A stretch of DNA of 64,000 nucleotides from an uncultured Sphingomonadales bacterium (GTDB taxonomy: Bacteria; Pseudomonadota; Alphaproteobacteria; Sphingomonadales; Sphingomonadaceae): assembly GCA_903839675.1 (NCBI GenBank), contig CAIMDB010000035.1:52975-116974 (forward strand), in the 5' to 3' direction. Positions 8,064 to 16,243 of this stretch are shown one piece after another; the first letter of the stretch is position 1; each line of letters begins with the position of its first letter. Under the pieces are notes generated by a model that saw nothing but the letters and a program-made list of their open reading frames with translations, made no database searches and was not told the origin of the DNA. The position numbers were made by a program, and so were the translations under genes.

Positions 8064-8978
8064 ATGGACATCTACCTGCCGATTGCCAACATGTCCGTGA
8101 ACGCACTGGTCGTTGTGCTGCTTGGCGGCGGGGTCGGCATATTGTCGGGCATGTTCGGCGTTGGCGGTGGCTTCCTCACGACGCCGCTCCTTATCCTTTA
8201 CGGAATCCCGCCCACCGTTGCCGCAGCCTCTGCCACGACGCAGGTGACTGGGGCCAGTGTCTCCGGCGTGCTCGCGCACTGGCAAAGGGCAGGCGTCGAT
8301 TGGCAGATGGGTCTTGTTCTGGTCGTGGGCGGCCTTGCTGGCGCGATTGGCGGCGCGGGCATTTTCGCGCTTCTGGAAAGCGCTGGGCAAATGGATACCA
8401 CCATTGCCATTCTTTACGTCGTCCTGCTGGGTGTGATCGGCTCCATGATGGCCCGTGATGCCTGGGCCGCCATCAGCGCAAAGCGGTCTGGCGTGCCCGT
8501 CCCTCCCCGCAAGCGCCGCCATCACCCGGTGGTGGCCAATCTACCGATGCGGTGGCGGTTTTACGCCTCCGGGCTCTACATTTCCCCGCTCGCGCCGCTT
8601 GCGCTCGGCTTTCTGGTCGGCATTCTGACGGTCCTGCTCGGCGTCGGCGGAGGCTTCATTCTTGTGCCGGCCATGATCTACCTGCTCGGCATGTCCACTC
8701 GGGTTGTCGTCGGGACGTCGCTGTTCCAGATCCTGTTCGTCACCGCCATCACAACAATGGTGCATTCGGTCACGACGCATGCGGTCGATATTGTTCTTGC
8801 CGGATTGCTGCTGGTTGGCAGCGTCATCGGAGCACAATTGGGCGCACGGCTTGCCTCAAAGCTGCAGCCTGACTGGCTGCGCCTCGGCCTTTCTGCGGTC
8901 ATTCTGCTGCTCGCCATCTGGCTTGGCCTTGGACTGGGTTGGCGCCCGCCGGAAATCTACACGGTACATCTGTCATGA
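8064..8978 (+). CDS. TauE/SafE-family sulfite/anion permease
   Basis: This 304-residue inner-membrane protein has about eight hydrophobic helices and the duplicated TauE/SafE motif: GGGVGILSGMFGVGGGFLTT at about residues 19-38 and GILTVLLGVGGGFILVPA in the second half. Family members export sulfite, sulfoacetate or related sulfur anions. I prefer the ATG at 8064 to the TTG at 8031. Its stop overlaps the start of the TIGR02186-type gene (ATGA), a pairing often seen in alphaproteobacteria. Confidence 0.88.
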   Translation: MDIYLPIANMSVNALVVVLLGGGVGILSGMFGVGGGFLTTPLLILYGIPPTVAAASATTQVTGASVSGVLAHWQRAGVDWQMGLVLVVGGLAGAIGGAGIFALLESAGQMDTTIAILYVVLLGVIGSMMARDAWAAISAKRSGVPVPPRKRRHHPVVANLPMRWRFYASGLYISPLAPLALGFLVGILTVLLGVGGGFILVPAMIYLLGMSTRVVVGTSLFQILFVTAITTMVHSVTTHAVDIVLAGLLLVGSVIGAQLGARLASKLQPDWLRLGLSAVILLLAIWLGLGLGWRPPEIYTVHLS

Positions 8979-9739
8979 ACTGGCTGAAGCGCCTCGCGCT
9001 GCTCCCCTTGGCGCTCCTGTCTCTGGCCGCGGCCAACCCAGTGCTTGTTCCCGATGTCTCTCAGCGCAAGATCGACATCGTCTACAGCTTCACCGGAGCG
9101 GAACTCCTGCTCTTTGGCGCGATCCTTTACCCGGGCGGACGCGTCCCATCTGAAGATGCCGATATCGTCGTGGTGTTACGTGGGCCGTCTCAATCGATGA
9201 TCGTGCGGGAAAAGCAAAAGCTGGGCGGACTCATCTGGGTCAATGCAGAATCGGCGCGGTTCCGGTCTGCCCCTGCCTATTACGCCATAGCCAGTTCAAA
9301 GCCTTTGAAACAGCTGGTCGATGAACGGACAGCCGCCATTTACGAGCTTGGCATCAACAACCTGCAACTCTCCCCTGCAAGCGGCGAAACGCCCGAAGTT
9401 CAGCGGCGCTTCGAAAACGGGCTGATCGACCTGCGGCTCCGCAATTCGCTCTATGCAGAAGCTCCCGGCACCGTTGAGATCTCGGATGGCGTTCTCTATC
9501 GCGCTCGGCTTTACATCCCGGCCCGCGTTCCAGTGGGAACCTACACGGCCGAAACCTTCCTGATCCAAAAAGGAAAAGTATTGGCCGCTGCAAGCAAAGA
9601 TGTTGAAATCGGCAAGTCCGGCTTTGAGCGCTTCGTTGCGGAAAGTGCCATTGATCACCCGATCATTTATGGGCTGGCGGCTGTTGCCCTTTCGCTGTTG
9701 CTCGGATGGGGCGCAGCGGCACTGTTCCGCCGAATTTAA
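8975..9739 (+). CDS. TIGR02186-family membrane-anchored protein
   Basis: This 254-residue protein starts with a signal peptide (MNWLKRLALLPLALLSLAAA), has a periplasmic beta-rich body and a C-terminal membrane helix at about residues 230-250 followed by RRI. The features SQRKIDIVYSFTGAELLLFGAI and the ending match the TIGR02186 family, whose members accompany TauE/SafE permeases. Its exact role is unknown; coupling to the permease by ATGA overlap suggests a periplasmic accessory subunit. The ATG at 8975 gives a clean signal peptide, unlike the longer open frame. Confidence 0.85.
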   Translation: MNWLKRLALLPLALLSLAAANPVLVPDVSQRKIDIVYSFTGAELLLFGAILYPGGRVPSEDADIVVVLRGPSQSMIVREKQKLGGLIWVNAESARFRSAPAYYAIASSKPLKQLVDERTAAIYELGINNLQLSPASGETPEVQRRFENGLIDLRLRNSLYAEAPGTVEISDGVLYRARLYIPARVPVGTYTAETFLIQKGKVLAAASKDVEIGKSGFERFVAESAIDHPIIYGLAAVALSLLLGWGAAALFRRI

Positions 9740-9810
9740 CGTCATTTCGGCTTTATTAACCGACTTTGTCTAAGGCTAGGCGCACTAAGGCAAAAGAAAG
9801 TCGTACAAAA

Positions 9811-11532
9811 ATGGACGTTATTCGGCCGGTTGGGTTTGAGCCGCGGAATGAGCCGCCTTCCCACCAAAATGAGGCGGTCATTCCGCCGTCCGCCGAATCT
9901 CGCGGTGGGCAATTTGCATCTCAAAACCAGAATCTGATTGAGATCGGCCTGATCGTCGACATCTCAGGCTCGGGCTCGAAAGCGATCTTCTTTGGCGACA
10001 AACTGCTCCCGCTGGCGGAACAGGCGACAGACTCTTGCCTTGCCATGTCCGGCCAGGTCGGCGGCCAGATCAAAATTCGCGTTGGGTCGACCTGGCTTTT
10101 GGCCAACGTCCGTACGCTAAGCCTCGACACCCGCTCTGAGCAGCTGATTACAGCATCCATCGATTATCTGGGCGAAGGCGATGAAGAGCGCCTCACGGGC
10201 AAAGTCTACAATTTCCGACGCGGCATCACGCGCTTTCCAGCACCCGGCACGCCGGTCTACGCCGTGACGTCGGACGACGTCCGCCAGATGTATGCGGCCG
10301 AAGACAAGCCGAACATCGAAGTCGGCATCGTCCACCCGACCCGCGACGTTCGCGGTGCGCTCTATATCGATGCGATGCTTGGCAAGCATTTCGCGCTGCT
10401 GGGATCGACCGGTACCGGCAAATCCACATCTGCCGCGCTCATTCTCCACCGCATCTGCGAACTCGCGCCGCAGGGCCATATCGTGATGATTGACCCGCAT
10501 GGCGAATATTCTGCCGCGTTCAAGACCAACGGCGCGCTATACGATGTCAACAACTTGCAAATGCCTTATTGGCTGATGAATTTTGAGGAACATTGCGAGG
10601 TCTTCCTGACCTCCACCGGCAATGAACGCCAGATCGATGCCGACATTCTCGCCAAGTGCCTTCTCTCTGCGCGCCAGAAGAGCCGCGTTGCGGCGGGTAT
10701 CGCCAAGCTCACCGTCGATTCCCCTATTCCCTACCTTCTGTCTGATCTTTCGGCGGTACTGCAGGCGGAAATGGGGCGGCTCGACAAGTCTGGCGACAAC
10801 GCGCCTTATTCCCGCCTGAAGTCGAAGATCGAAGAGATCAAGGCTGATCCGCGATACGCGTTTATGTTCTCCGGCATGCTCGTCGCCGATACGATGGCCG
10901 ACTTCCTGAGCCGCATCTTCCGCTTGCCGGGCGACGGCAAGCCGATTTCCATCATCGACGTGTCGGGCGTGCCGTCTGACATCACGTCCGTCGTTGTTGC
11001 CATGCTGTCGCGCATGGTGTTCGACTATGCCATCTGGTCGCGCAACGAGCCACAGCGCCCCATCCTGCTGGTCTGCGAGGAGGCCCACCGCTACGTTCCG
11101 TCGGAGCGAGATGCGCACAAAAGCTCAGTCGGCAAAATCCTCGGCCGTATTGCGAAAGAAGGCCGTAAATACGGTGTTTCGCTCGGCCTGATTACCCAGC
11201 GTCCGTCAGACCTTGCCGAAGGCGTGCTTTCCCAGTGCGGCACGATCATCGCGATGCGCCTCAACAACGAACGCGACCAAGCCTTCGTGAAAGCGGCCAT
11301 GCCCGAAGGCGCACGCGGCTTTCTCGACATCATCCCCGCCTTGCGCAACCGGGAGGCGATTATGTGCGGTGAAGGTGTGGCCATTCCGATCCGCGTCGCC
11401 TTTGACAATCTGGAAGAGAATAAGCGCCCGGCATCGACCGATCCGCTCTTCTCCGAGCTCTGGAAACAATCGGGCGGTGAGGAAGAAATCATCGACCGCG
11501 TCATCAAGCGGTGGCGCAGTCAGGGCAAATAG
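9811..11532 (+). CDS. HerA-type hexameric ATPase (DUF87)
   Basis: This 573-residue protein has an N-terminal HAS-barrel-like region (about residues 30-180), Walker A GSTGTGKST at about 198, Walker B ILLVCEEAH at about 417 and an arginine-rich C-terminus with ITQRPSDLAEGVLSQCGT. These are hallmarks of the HerA/FtsK-superfamily DNA translocases. HerA proteins usually work with a nuclease such as NurA or sit in HerA-SIR2 or HerA-DUF4297 defence pairs, but no such partner is visible here, so a housekeeping role is more likely. I chose the ATG at 9811; an in-frame TTG at 9766 is the alternative. Confidence 0.88.
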   Translation: MDVIRPVGFEPRNEPPSHQNEAVIPPSAESRGGQFASQNQNLIEIGLIVDISGSGSKAIFFGDKLLPLAEQATDSCLAMSGQVGGQIKIRVGSTWLLANVRTLSLDTRSEQLITASIDYLGEGDEERLTGKVYNFRRGITRFPAPGTPVYAVTSDDVRQMYAAEDKPNIEVGIVHPTRDVRGALYIDAMLGKHFALLGSTGTGKSTSAALILHRICELAPQGHIVMIDPHGEYSAAFKTNGALYDVNNLQMPYWLMNFEEHCEVFLTSTGNERQIDADILAKCLLSARQKSRVAAGIAKLTVDSPIPYLLSDLSAVLQAEMGRLDKSGDNAPYSRLKSKIEEIKADPRYAFMFSGMLVADTMADFLSRIFRLPGDGKPISIIDVSGVPSDITSVVVAMLSRMVFDYAIWSRNEPQRPILLVCEEAHRYVPSERDAHKSSVGKILGRIAKEGRKYGVSLGLITQRPSDLAEGVLSQCGTIIAMRLNNERDQAFVKAAMPEGARGFLDIIPALRNREAIMCGEGVAIPIRVAFDNLEENKRPASTDPLFSELWKQSGGEEEIIDRVIKRWRSQGK

Positions 11533-11623
11533 TCCCCCGCCGCATCAGATACTTGACCTAGGTTAAGAGTCAGACGATCACTCCAATCAGACGTTGCCCA
11601 GCAGCGTCTGGGGGAGGATATTA

Positions 11624-12220
11624 GTGACGCCATCGACGACACGCCTGTCATGGCTGGCCCGCGCAATTCGCGGCACTGTGATGTGGTATTATAATCGGCA
11701 GGGGTGGACAGCGGTCAACGCAAATCCGGACCTGCGCAAATGCGTGGTGATCGCCGCGCCGCACACCAGCAATTGGGACTTCGTCTTCTTTCTCGGCGCC
11801 GCAATTACACTCGATATCCCATTGTCTTTCATGGGAAAAAAATCTCTATTTCGTTGGCCGTTCGGGAAGGCCATGCGGGAATTGGGCGGTATCGCTGTCG
11901 ACCGGTCCAGCTCACAAAATTACGTCCAGTCGATTGCCGACGAATTCGCCAATCGTGACGAGTTCATGCTGACGATCGCGCCGGAAGGTACGCGGTCAGC
12001 GGTCGCACGGTGGAAGACGGGTTTCTACCATATCGCGATGCAGGCAAAGGTGCCGCTGGTCATCGGCATGATGGATTATGCCCATAAACGTGTGGGCCTT
12101 GCCGAAGCCTTCTGGCCGACCGGTGACTATGCCAAGGATATGGAAAAGGTGTTGGCCTTCTACCAGACGACGACGCCCAAATATCCCAGACAGGGCAGCG
12201 TCGACTTCGGTCAGATTTAG
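11624..12220 (+). CDS. Lysophospholipid acyltransferase family protein (PlsC-like)
   Basis: This 198-residue protein has the acyltransferase motif H-X4-D in PHTSNWDF (about residues 46-51) and the second motif APEGTRS at about 122, typical of 1-acyl-glycerol-phosphate acyltransferases that make phosphatidic acid or remodel lipids at the inner membrane. Start is GTG 11624 behind GGGGGAGG at 11610-11616. Its TAG stop shares bases 12217-12220 with the TAA stop of the convergent SDR gene. The imperfect palindrome CTTGACCTAGGTTAAG at 11552-11567 lies upstream and may be an operator. Confidence 0.85.
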   Translation: MTPSTTRLSWLARAIRGTVMWYYNRQGWTAVNANPDLRKCVVIAAPHTSNWDFVFFLGAAITLDIPLSFMGKKSLFRWPFGKAMRELGGIAVDRSSSQNYVQSIADEFANRDEFMLTIAPEGTRSAVARWKTGFYHIAMQAKVPLVIGMMDYAHKRVGLAEAFWPTGDYAKDMEKVLAFYQTTTPKYPRQGSVDFGQI

Positions 12221-13038
12221 CTGTCGCCGCTCTTCATGCGTTCGGCATAGCCCGCGCCCATCATCTGCTCCATCATATCGAAGAGCTTGTTGGGGGACAG
12301 CCGACGGAGCCTTGAGATAGTCCGTTCCACGCCGCGTGCGATCAAGATCTCGCGATCTCCCCGCGCCATGGCCTTTAGCATAAGCTTGACGGCGTGGTCC
12401 GGATCCAAACCCTTTTCAATGGCTGGATCAGAGACACCCCGTCGCTTTCCATCGGCGACAACCGCATTGCGCGAAACGTCGGTCTTGATAGACCCGGGCG
12501 TGATCACATGGACTTGCAGGCCAAGCGCCGCTGTTTCGACGCGCAAGGCATCAGCATAGCCGACCAAACCGTGTTTGGCCGCTGAGTAAGCCGTGCGCAT
12601 CGGGGACCCGACTTTGCCCGCAACGCTGGAAATGAACACCAGCCGACCTGATTTGCGCGCCACCATGCGCGGCAGCACCAATTGGGTCAGGGCAATTGGT
12701 GCCAGCAGATCGACATCGACGACCTTCTGATAAACGGGAAACTGGGTTTCGATGGCAAGGCTGCGCTGCGAAATGCCTGCGTTGTTGATGAGGCCGTCAA
12801 TATGCCCACGCCAGTTCCACGCCTTTTCAACAAGGGCGGGAAGCGCATCATAGTCAGTTGTTTCAAAGGGGAGAACAAGGGTCCGGTCCGCGCCGCATTG
12901 CGCAGCCACCTCGTTCAGCGCGTCAACATTGCGCCCGGACAGAATGACAAAGGCGGATTGCTTGGCCAGCTGGCGGGCAAAGGCCGCGCCGATGCCGGAG
13001 GACGCACCGGTAATCCAGAAAACTTGATCGGCAAACAT
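12217..13038 (-). CDS. Short-chain dehydrogenase/reductase (SDR)
   Basis: This 273-residue classical SDR has the nucleotide-binding motif TGASSGIG near residue 11, NNAG, the catalytic serine in ISSVAG, the YSAAK active site and PG behind it. It is probably an NADP(H)-linked oxidoreductase; the substrate cannot be told. The chosen ATG (MFADQVFW) follows GGGAGAGG; a start five codons upstream would swallow that ribosome-binding site. The gene lies just downstream of tRNA-Val on the same strand. Confidence 0.9.
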   Translation of the reverse strand: MFADQVFWITGASSGIGAAFARQLAKQSAFVILSGRNVDALNEVAAQCGADRTLVLPFETTDYDALPALVEKAWNWRGHIDGLINNAGISQRSLAIETQFPVYQKVVDVDLLAPIALTQLVLPRMVARKSGRLVFISSVAGKVGSPMRTAYSAAKHGLVGYADALRVETAALGLQVHVITPGSIKTDVSRNAVVADGKRRGVSDPAIEKGLDPDHAVKLMLKAMARGDREILIARGVERTISRLRRLSPNKLFDMMEQMMGAGYAERMKSGDS

Positions 13039-13063
13039 AAGGCCCTCTCCCAAAGGCCAGTGC

Positions 13064-13139
13064 TGGTGGGCGCTGACGGGCTCGAACCGCCGACCCTCTC
13101 GGTGTAAACGAGATGCTCTACCAACTGAGCTAAGCGCCC
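13064..13139 (-). tRNA. tRNA-Val (anticodon UAC)
   Basis: The minus strand folds into a full cloverleaf: acceptor GGGCGCT/AGCGCCC, D arm GCTC/GAGC, anticodon stem TCTCG/CGAGA around TTTACAC, and T arm with TTCGAAC. The anticodon TAC reads valine codon GUA. The 3' CCA is encoded in the DNA (13064-13066). Confidence 0.97.
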
Positions 13140-13197
13140 CTGCACGGGAAAAGCGGACTTAGCCTGTTTCCTCCACCGGTCAAGTCGCCTTTGCGGT

Positions 13198-14664
13198 TCA
13201 ATCCTTCAGATCGTCCGAAGCTGCCGTCGAAAGGCCGAGATCCGGAACCCCAATAGACCGCCGCCCGCCAAAGTCTGTGCGCAGCACGATCAGCCCATTG
13301 CGTTCCATATGTTCGAGCAGACGCCGCACCCGACCAGGGGATCGCGTGCCATAGGCCCGCGCAATCGCCTCGTCGCTCGGGCATGGCGCGCCCGCGATTG
13401 CGGCACGCCCGATCATGAGGAACGGGGCGAGCATGTCATCATCCACCCGGCCCGCAAGGTTTATGAGGCCCTGCCATTCCATGTCGCCAACATCATGGAT
13501 GCCCGCCACGGCCATCGCAAATCTGCGACGGAATGTGGCCAGATCAAATGGCGCGGCCTTCATGTGCTTCATGCGGCACCGGACCACAAAATCCTGATAA
13601 AGCGCAGCCGTCGGCTGGAAGGCGCAGTCTTCATCCTGCGCCATTTCTGCAAGGATGCCCGCCACAGTCTCATCCCTGGCAGGCGGCGGCGAAACATCGC
13701 CGATCTCTTCAGAAGCCGACTGTGCACTGGCGATCTGTTCAATCAGATCTTCGCTTGAGGCCGGTACGGGTTCGGGAATTGCGGCCATGGGGGCAGACAC
13801 CGCCGCCACGGCGACAGGATCGAACAGGCTCGCCTGCATCGCCTCTCCGGTCGCAGAAGGCATCGGGAGCAAGCTGTGGGTGCCCATCCGGGTGCTGGTC
13901 TGCACAGCGCCAATTCGCACAGAGACCGGTCGACGACAGATCGCAGGTCCAAGCGCGAGAAACTCCCCCCGTTCAAGATCCCGGATGGCTTCTGCCTGCC
14001 GCCGCTCCATGCCGAGCAGGTCCGCTGCACGCGCCATGTCGATATCAAGGAAAGTACGCCCCATGAGGAAGTTGGAGGCCTCAGCCGCCACATTCTTGGC
14101 GAGCTTCGCCAAACGCTGCGTCGCTATAATCCCTGCAAGGCCGCGCTTGCGCCCACGACACATCAGGTTGGTCATCGCCCCAAGGCTGATCCGACGCGTC
14201 TCATCTGACACGTCGCCTGCAACGGCGGGTGCGAACATCTGTGCTTCATCGACCACGACCAAAGCCGGGTACCAATGGTCACGCGGCGCATCGAACATGG
14301 TCGACAGGAACATGGCGGCGCAGCGCATCTGCGCTTCAAGTTCGAGATTATCGAGTGCGAGGACCACAGAGGCGCGATGTTCCCGCACGCGCGTGGCGAG
14401 TTGGACAATCTCCCGATTGTCATACGCACCCGCATCGATGACCACATGACCAAAGGCCTCGGCCAGCGTCACAAAGTCACCCTCCGGATCAATCACGATC
14501 TGCTGGACGAGCGGCGCGCTCTCTTCCAGCAGCCGTCGCAAAAGGTGTGACTTTCCCGACCCGCTATTGCCCTGCACAAGCAGGCGGGTGGCCAATAATT
14601 CTTCAATGTCTATGCGGACCGGCGCGCCAAGTTTGTCGCTGCCGATGTCAATTGTTGCCGTCAC
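13198..14664 (-). CDS. HerA-like ATP-binding protein (DUF87), second type
   Basis: This 488-residue protein has Walker A GNSGSGKS at residues 32-39, Walker B ALVVVDEAQ ending at 142 and a following GRKRGLAGIIATQR sensor region, as in HerA/VirB4-like ATPases. It lacks the N-terminal HAS barrel of the HerA at 9811. The second half has an acidic and alanine-rich linker (residues 270-335) and a C-terminal region (about 345-470) that looks like a helical or winged-helix module (SPGRVRRLLEHMERNGLIVL). Such proteins are common in sphingomonads without known function. It is divergent from the lacI-type gene. Confidence 0.8.
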   Translation of the reverse strand: MTATIDIGSDKLGAPVRIDIEELLATRLLVQGNSGSGKSHLLRRLLEESAPLVQQIVIDPEGDFVTLAEAFGHVVIDAGAYDNREIVQLATRVREHRASVVLALDNLELEAQMRCAAMFLSTMFDAPRDHWYPALVVVDEAQMFAPAVAGDVSDETRRISLGAMTNLMCRGRKRGLAGIIATQRLAKLAKNVAAEASNFLMGRTFLDIDMARAADLLGMERRQAEAIRDLERGEFLALGPAICRRPVSVRIGAVQTSTRMGTHSLLPMPSATGEAMQASLFDPVAVAAVSAPMAAIPEPVPASSEDLIEQIASAQSASEEIGDVSPPPARDETVAGILAEMAQDEDCAFQPTAALYQDFVVRCRMKHMKAAPFDLATFRRRFAMAVAGIHDVGDMEWQGLINLAGRVDDDMLAPFLMIGRAAIAGAPCPSDEAIARAYGTRSPGRVRRLLEHMERNGLIVLRTDFGGRRSIGVPDLGLSTAASDDLKD

Positions 14665-14748
14665 CCCCTTGCCATGACGGGTCCATGGGTTGGCAACAAG
14701 CCCATGTTCGCGCCGGTGGTATTCACATGTGGAAAGCTGCAGAGATTG

Positions 14749-14766
14749 CGGTGCTGTTCAGCACCG
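14749..14766. promoter_or_regulatory. Palindrome, candidate LacI-family operator
   Basis: CGGTGCTG-TT-CAGCACCG is a perfect 8-2-8 inverted repeat ending 23 bases before the preferred lacI-type start. LacI-family proteins bind such palindromes and often repress themselves, so autoregulation is a natural reading. Its position supports the start at 14790 rather than ATG 14727. Confidence 0.5.
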
Positions 14767-14789
14767 AATGTCTGTTCTATGGCGGGTGC

Positions 14790-15818
14790 ATGGGGAAGCA
14801 ACGCGCCCGCCGGACGACGGCTTATGACATTGCCTATAAGCTGGGGATTGCACAATCCACTGTGTCCCGTGCACTGAACGGAAACAGCAATGTCAGCCCG
14901 GCCATGCGCCAGCGCGTTCTGCTCGCGGCCAAAGAGCTCAATTATTCAATCAACCAGGCTGCGGCCCGCCTGCGGACGCAAAGCACGAAGACGCTCGCCC
15001 TTGTCGTGCTCCACAGGCCCGATGAAGGCCCGACCGCCATCAACCCCTTTTACTTCTCGCTGCTCGGCTGCGTGGCCGCATCTGCCGCCGCCCGGGGCTA
15101 TGGCCTGCTCGTGTCGTTTCAGGACATTGGTGGCCAGCTTTACGGCTCTTATGAGGACAGTAGTCAGGCCGACGGCCTGATCGTCATTGGCAGTTCGCAA
15201 AATGTCGACGCATGGCAGCACTTTAAGGGCCTTGCCGACGAGGGATATTCGGTCGTCTTCTGGGGATCGCCCTATGAGACAGAAACAGCGGTGCGCGCGG
15301 ATAACCATGCAGGGGGCGCTCTGGCGGCGCGACATCTTCTCGATCAGGGCTGTGAACGTATCGCGTTTATCGGCCCAACCGGGGACGGTCCGCAGCAATT
15401 TACGGCGCGCTATGCCGGATTTGCCGACGAATTGTCGAAGGCAGGACGCGCGCCAATTCTCGCTGAAATGCCCGACGGGGCCGACAAGGAAATTCAGGGG
15501 GCTGAAGCGGTCGCGCGCCTGATTGGATCCGGTATCAGCTTTGACGGCATCTTCGCAGCCACGGATCTGTTCGCCATTGGCGCCCTGCAAAAGCTGCAGG
15601 AACTAAACATAGACGTGCCGGGCAACGTTGCCGTTGTCGGCTTTGATGGCATTCGGGCTGGTCTCTATGCCTATCCCACGCTCACCACGATTGAGCAGGA
15701 TCTGGTGAAGGCAGGCGAACAGCTTGTCGACAATGTCATCGCGGCCATTCAGGACCGAAAAGGTGATGGCCAGCCCGTCCCCGTCCACCTCCAGATCCGC
15801 GGCAGCAGCCGACGCTGA
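14790..15818 (+). CDS. LacI-family transcriptional regulator
   Basis: This 342-residue regulator has an N-terminal LacI helix-turn-helix (TAYDIAYKLGIAQSTVSRAL and the hinge region NQAAARLRTQ) and a periplasmic-binding-protein-like sensor domain with VVGFDGI and TTIEQD near the end. Length is the family norm from ATG 14790; an ATG at 14727 would add 21 residues. Members usually answer to sugars. No sugar gene is adjacent, so the target may be distant or the divergent ATPase gene. A palindrome lies just upstream and a hairpin just after the stop. Confidence 0.92.
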   Translation: MGKQRARRTTAYDIAYKLGIAQSTVSRALNGNSNVSPAMRQRVLLAAKELNYSINQAAARLRTQSTKTLALVVLHRPDEGPTAINPFYFSLLGCVAASAAARGYGLLVSFQDIGGQLYGSYEDSSQADGLIVIGSSQNVDAWQHFKGLADEGYSVVFWGSPYETETAVRADNHAGGALAARHLLDQGCERIAFIGPTGDGPQQFTARYAGFADELSKAGRAPILAEMPDGADKEIQGAEAVARLIGSGISFDGIFAATDLFAIGALQKLQELNIDVPGNVAVVGFDGIRAGLYAYPTLTTIEQDLVKAGEQLVDNVIAAIQDRKGDGQPVPVHLQIRGSSRR

Positions 15819-15828
15819 GGCCCCGCGA

Positions 15829-15858
15829 GAAGGGAGAAGGCGCGCCTCTTCTCTTCCT
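15829..15858 (+). terminator. Hairpin after lacI-type gene, possible terminator
   Basis: GAAGGGAGAAGG (15829-15840) pairs with CCTCTTCTCTTC (15845-15856) around CGCG with two wobbles and one mismatch. It starts 10 bases after the stop codon. The tail is only weakly T-rich, so factor-independent termination is uncertain. Confidence 0.45.
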
Positions 15859-16012
15859 ACAACTTTGGCCCTCGGTCAAAGACGTTGCGCTTGGGCATGA
15901 TCTGCTCAATGTCACCCCAAGCCGCGTAAAACTACGTATCCGGCTAACTACGGAATTGTCCAAAAGGCAGAACATGCCAAAATGGCCCGAGTTTAAAAGT
16001 TAGGACTACTCC
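15859..16012. other. Intergenic region with direct repeats
   Basis: This stretch lies in the 425-base gap between the lacI-type gene and the SDR at 16244. AACTACG(T/G)A occurs twice in direct orientation (15930-15938 and 15946-15954), 16 bases apart, about 60-80 bases before a small ORF. It could be a tandem activator site. No RNA gene is recognised here. Confidence 0.4.
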
Positions 16013-16237
16013 ATGCCAAATGGCCTCGGCGAGATTTGCCGGTTTGTTGCTCCGACTGCAGCATATGCTGCAGCCCTCAGCACGCAGGAGGGGTCCACCT
16101 GGCCCGGTGACACAGCTTTTGATGCGTTATACGGCGACCCAACACCCGCTCTGCCATTGAGTGTAACGGCTCTCCCAACCGCCGATTGGCAGTCCGATGC
16201 CGCACTGCCTCACCTGTTCACGCGGTTCGCCGCCTGA
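16013..16237 (+). CDS. Possible small protein, 74 residues, unknown
   Basis: An ATG-started ORF of 74 codons fills half of the gap. The predicted protein (starting MPNGLGEICRFVAPTAAYAA) has no signal peptide, no membrane helix and no motif I know. Codon usage is moderately GC-rich at third positions, not clearly coding. No strong ribosome-binding site is visible. A perfect 18-base palindrome lies inside it at 16056-16073. It ends six bases before the stop of the convergent SDR gene. It may be a real small gene or chance. Confidence 0.35.
   Translation: MPNGLGEICRFVAPTAAYAAALSTQEGSTWPGDTAFDALYGDPTPALPLSVTALPTADWQSDAALPHLFTRFAA
16056..16073. repeat. Perfect 18-base palindrome
   Basis: CTGCAGCATATGCTGCAG is fully self-complementary with no spacer. 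Its length and symmetry suggest binding of a dimeric regulator, although it lies inside the possible small ORF. Confidence 0.6.
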
Positions 16238-16243
16238 CCTTAA

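Noticed and set aside
13064..13139. tRNA-Val as integration site of a mobile element
   Set aside because: No integrase, no repeated tRNA 3' end and no change of gene style nearby.
9811..14664. HerA-based antiphage defence island
   Set aside because: No SIR2, DUF4297, NurA or other effector is next to either ATPase, and the neighbours are housekeeping genes.
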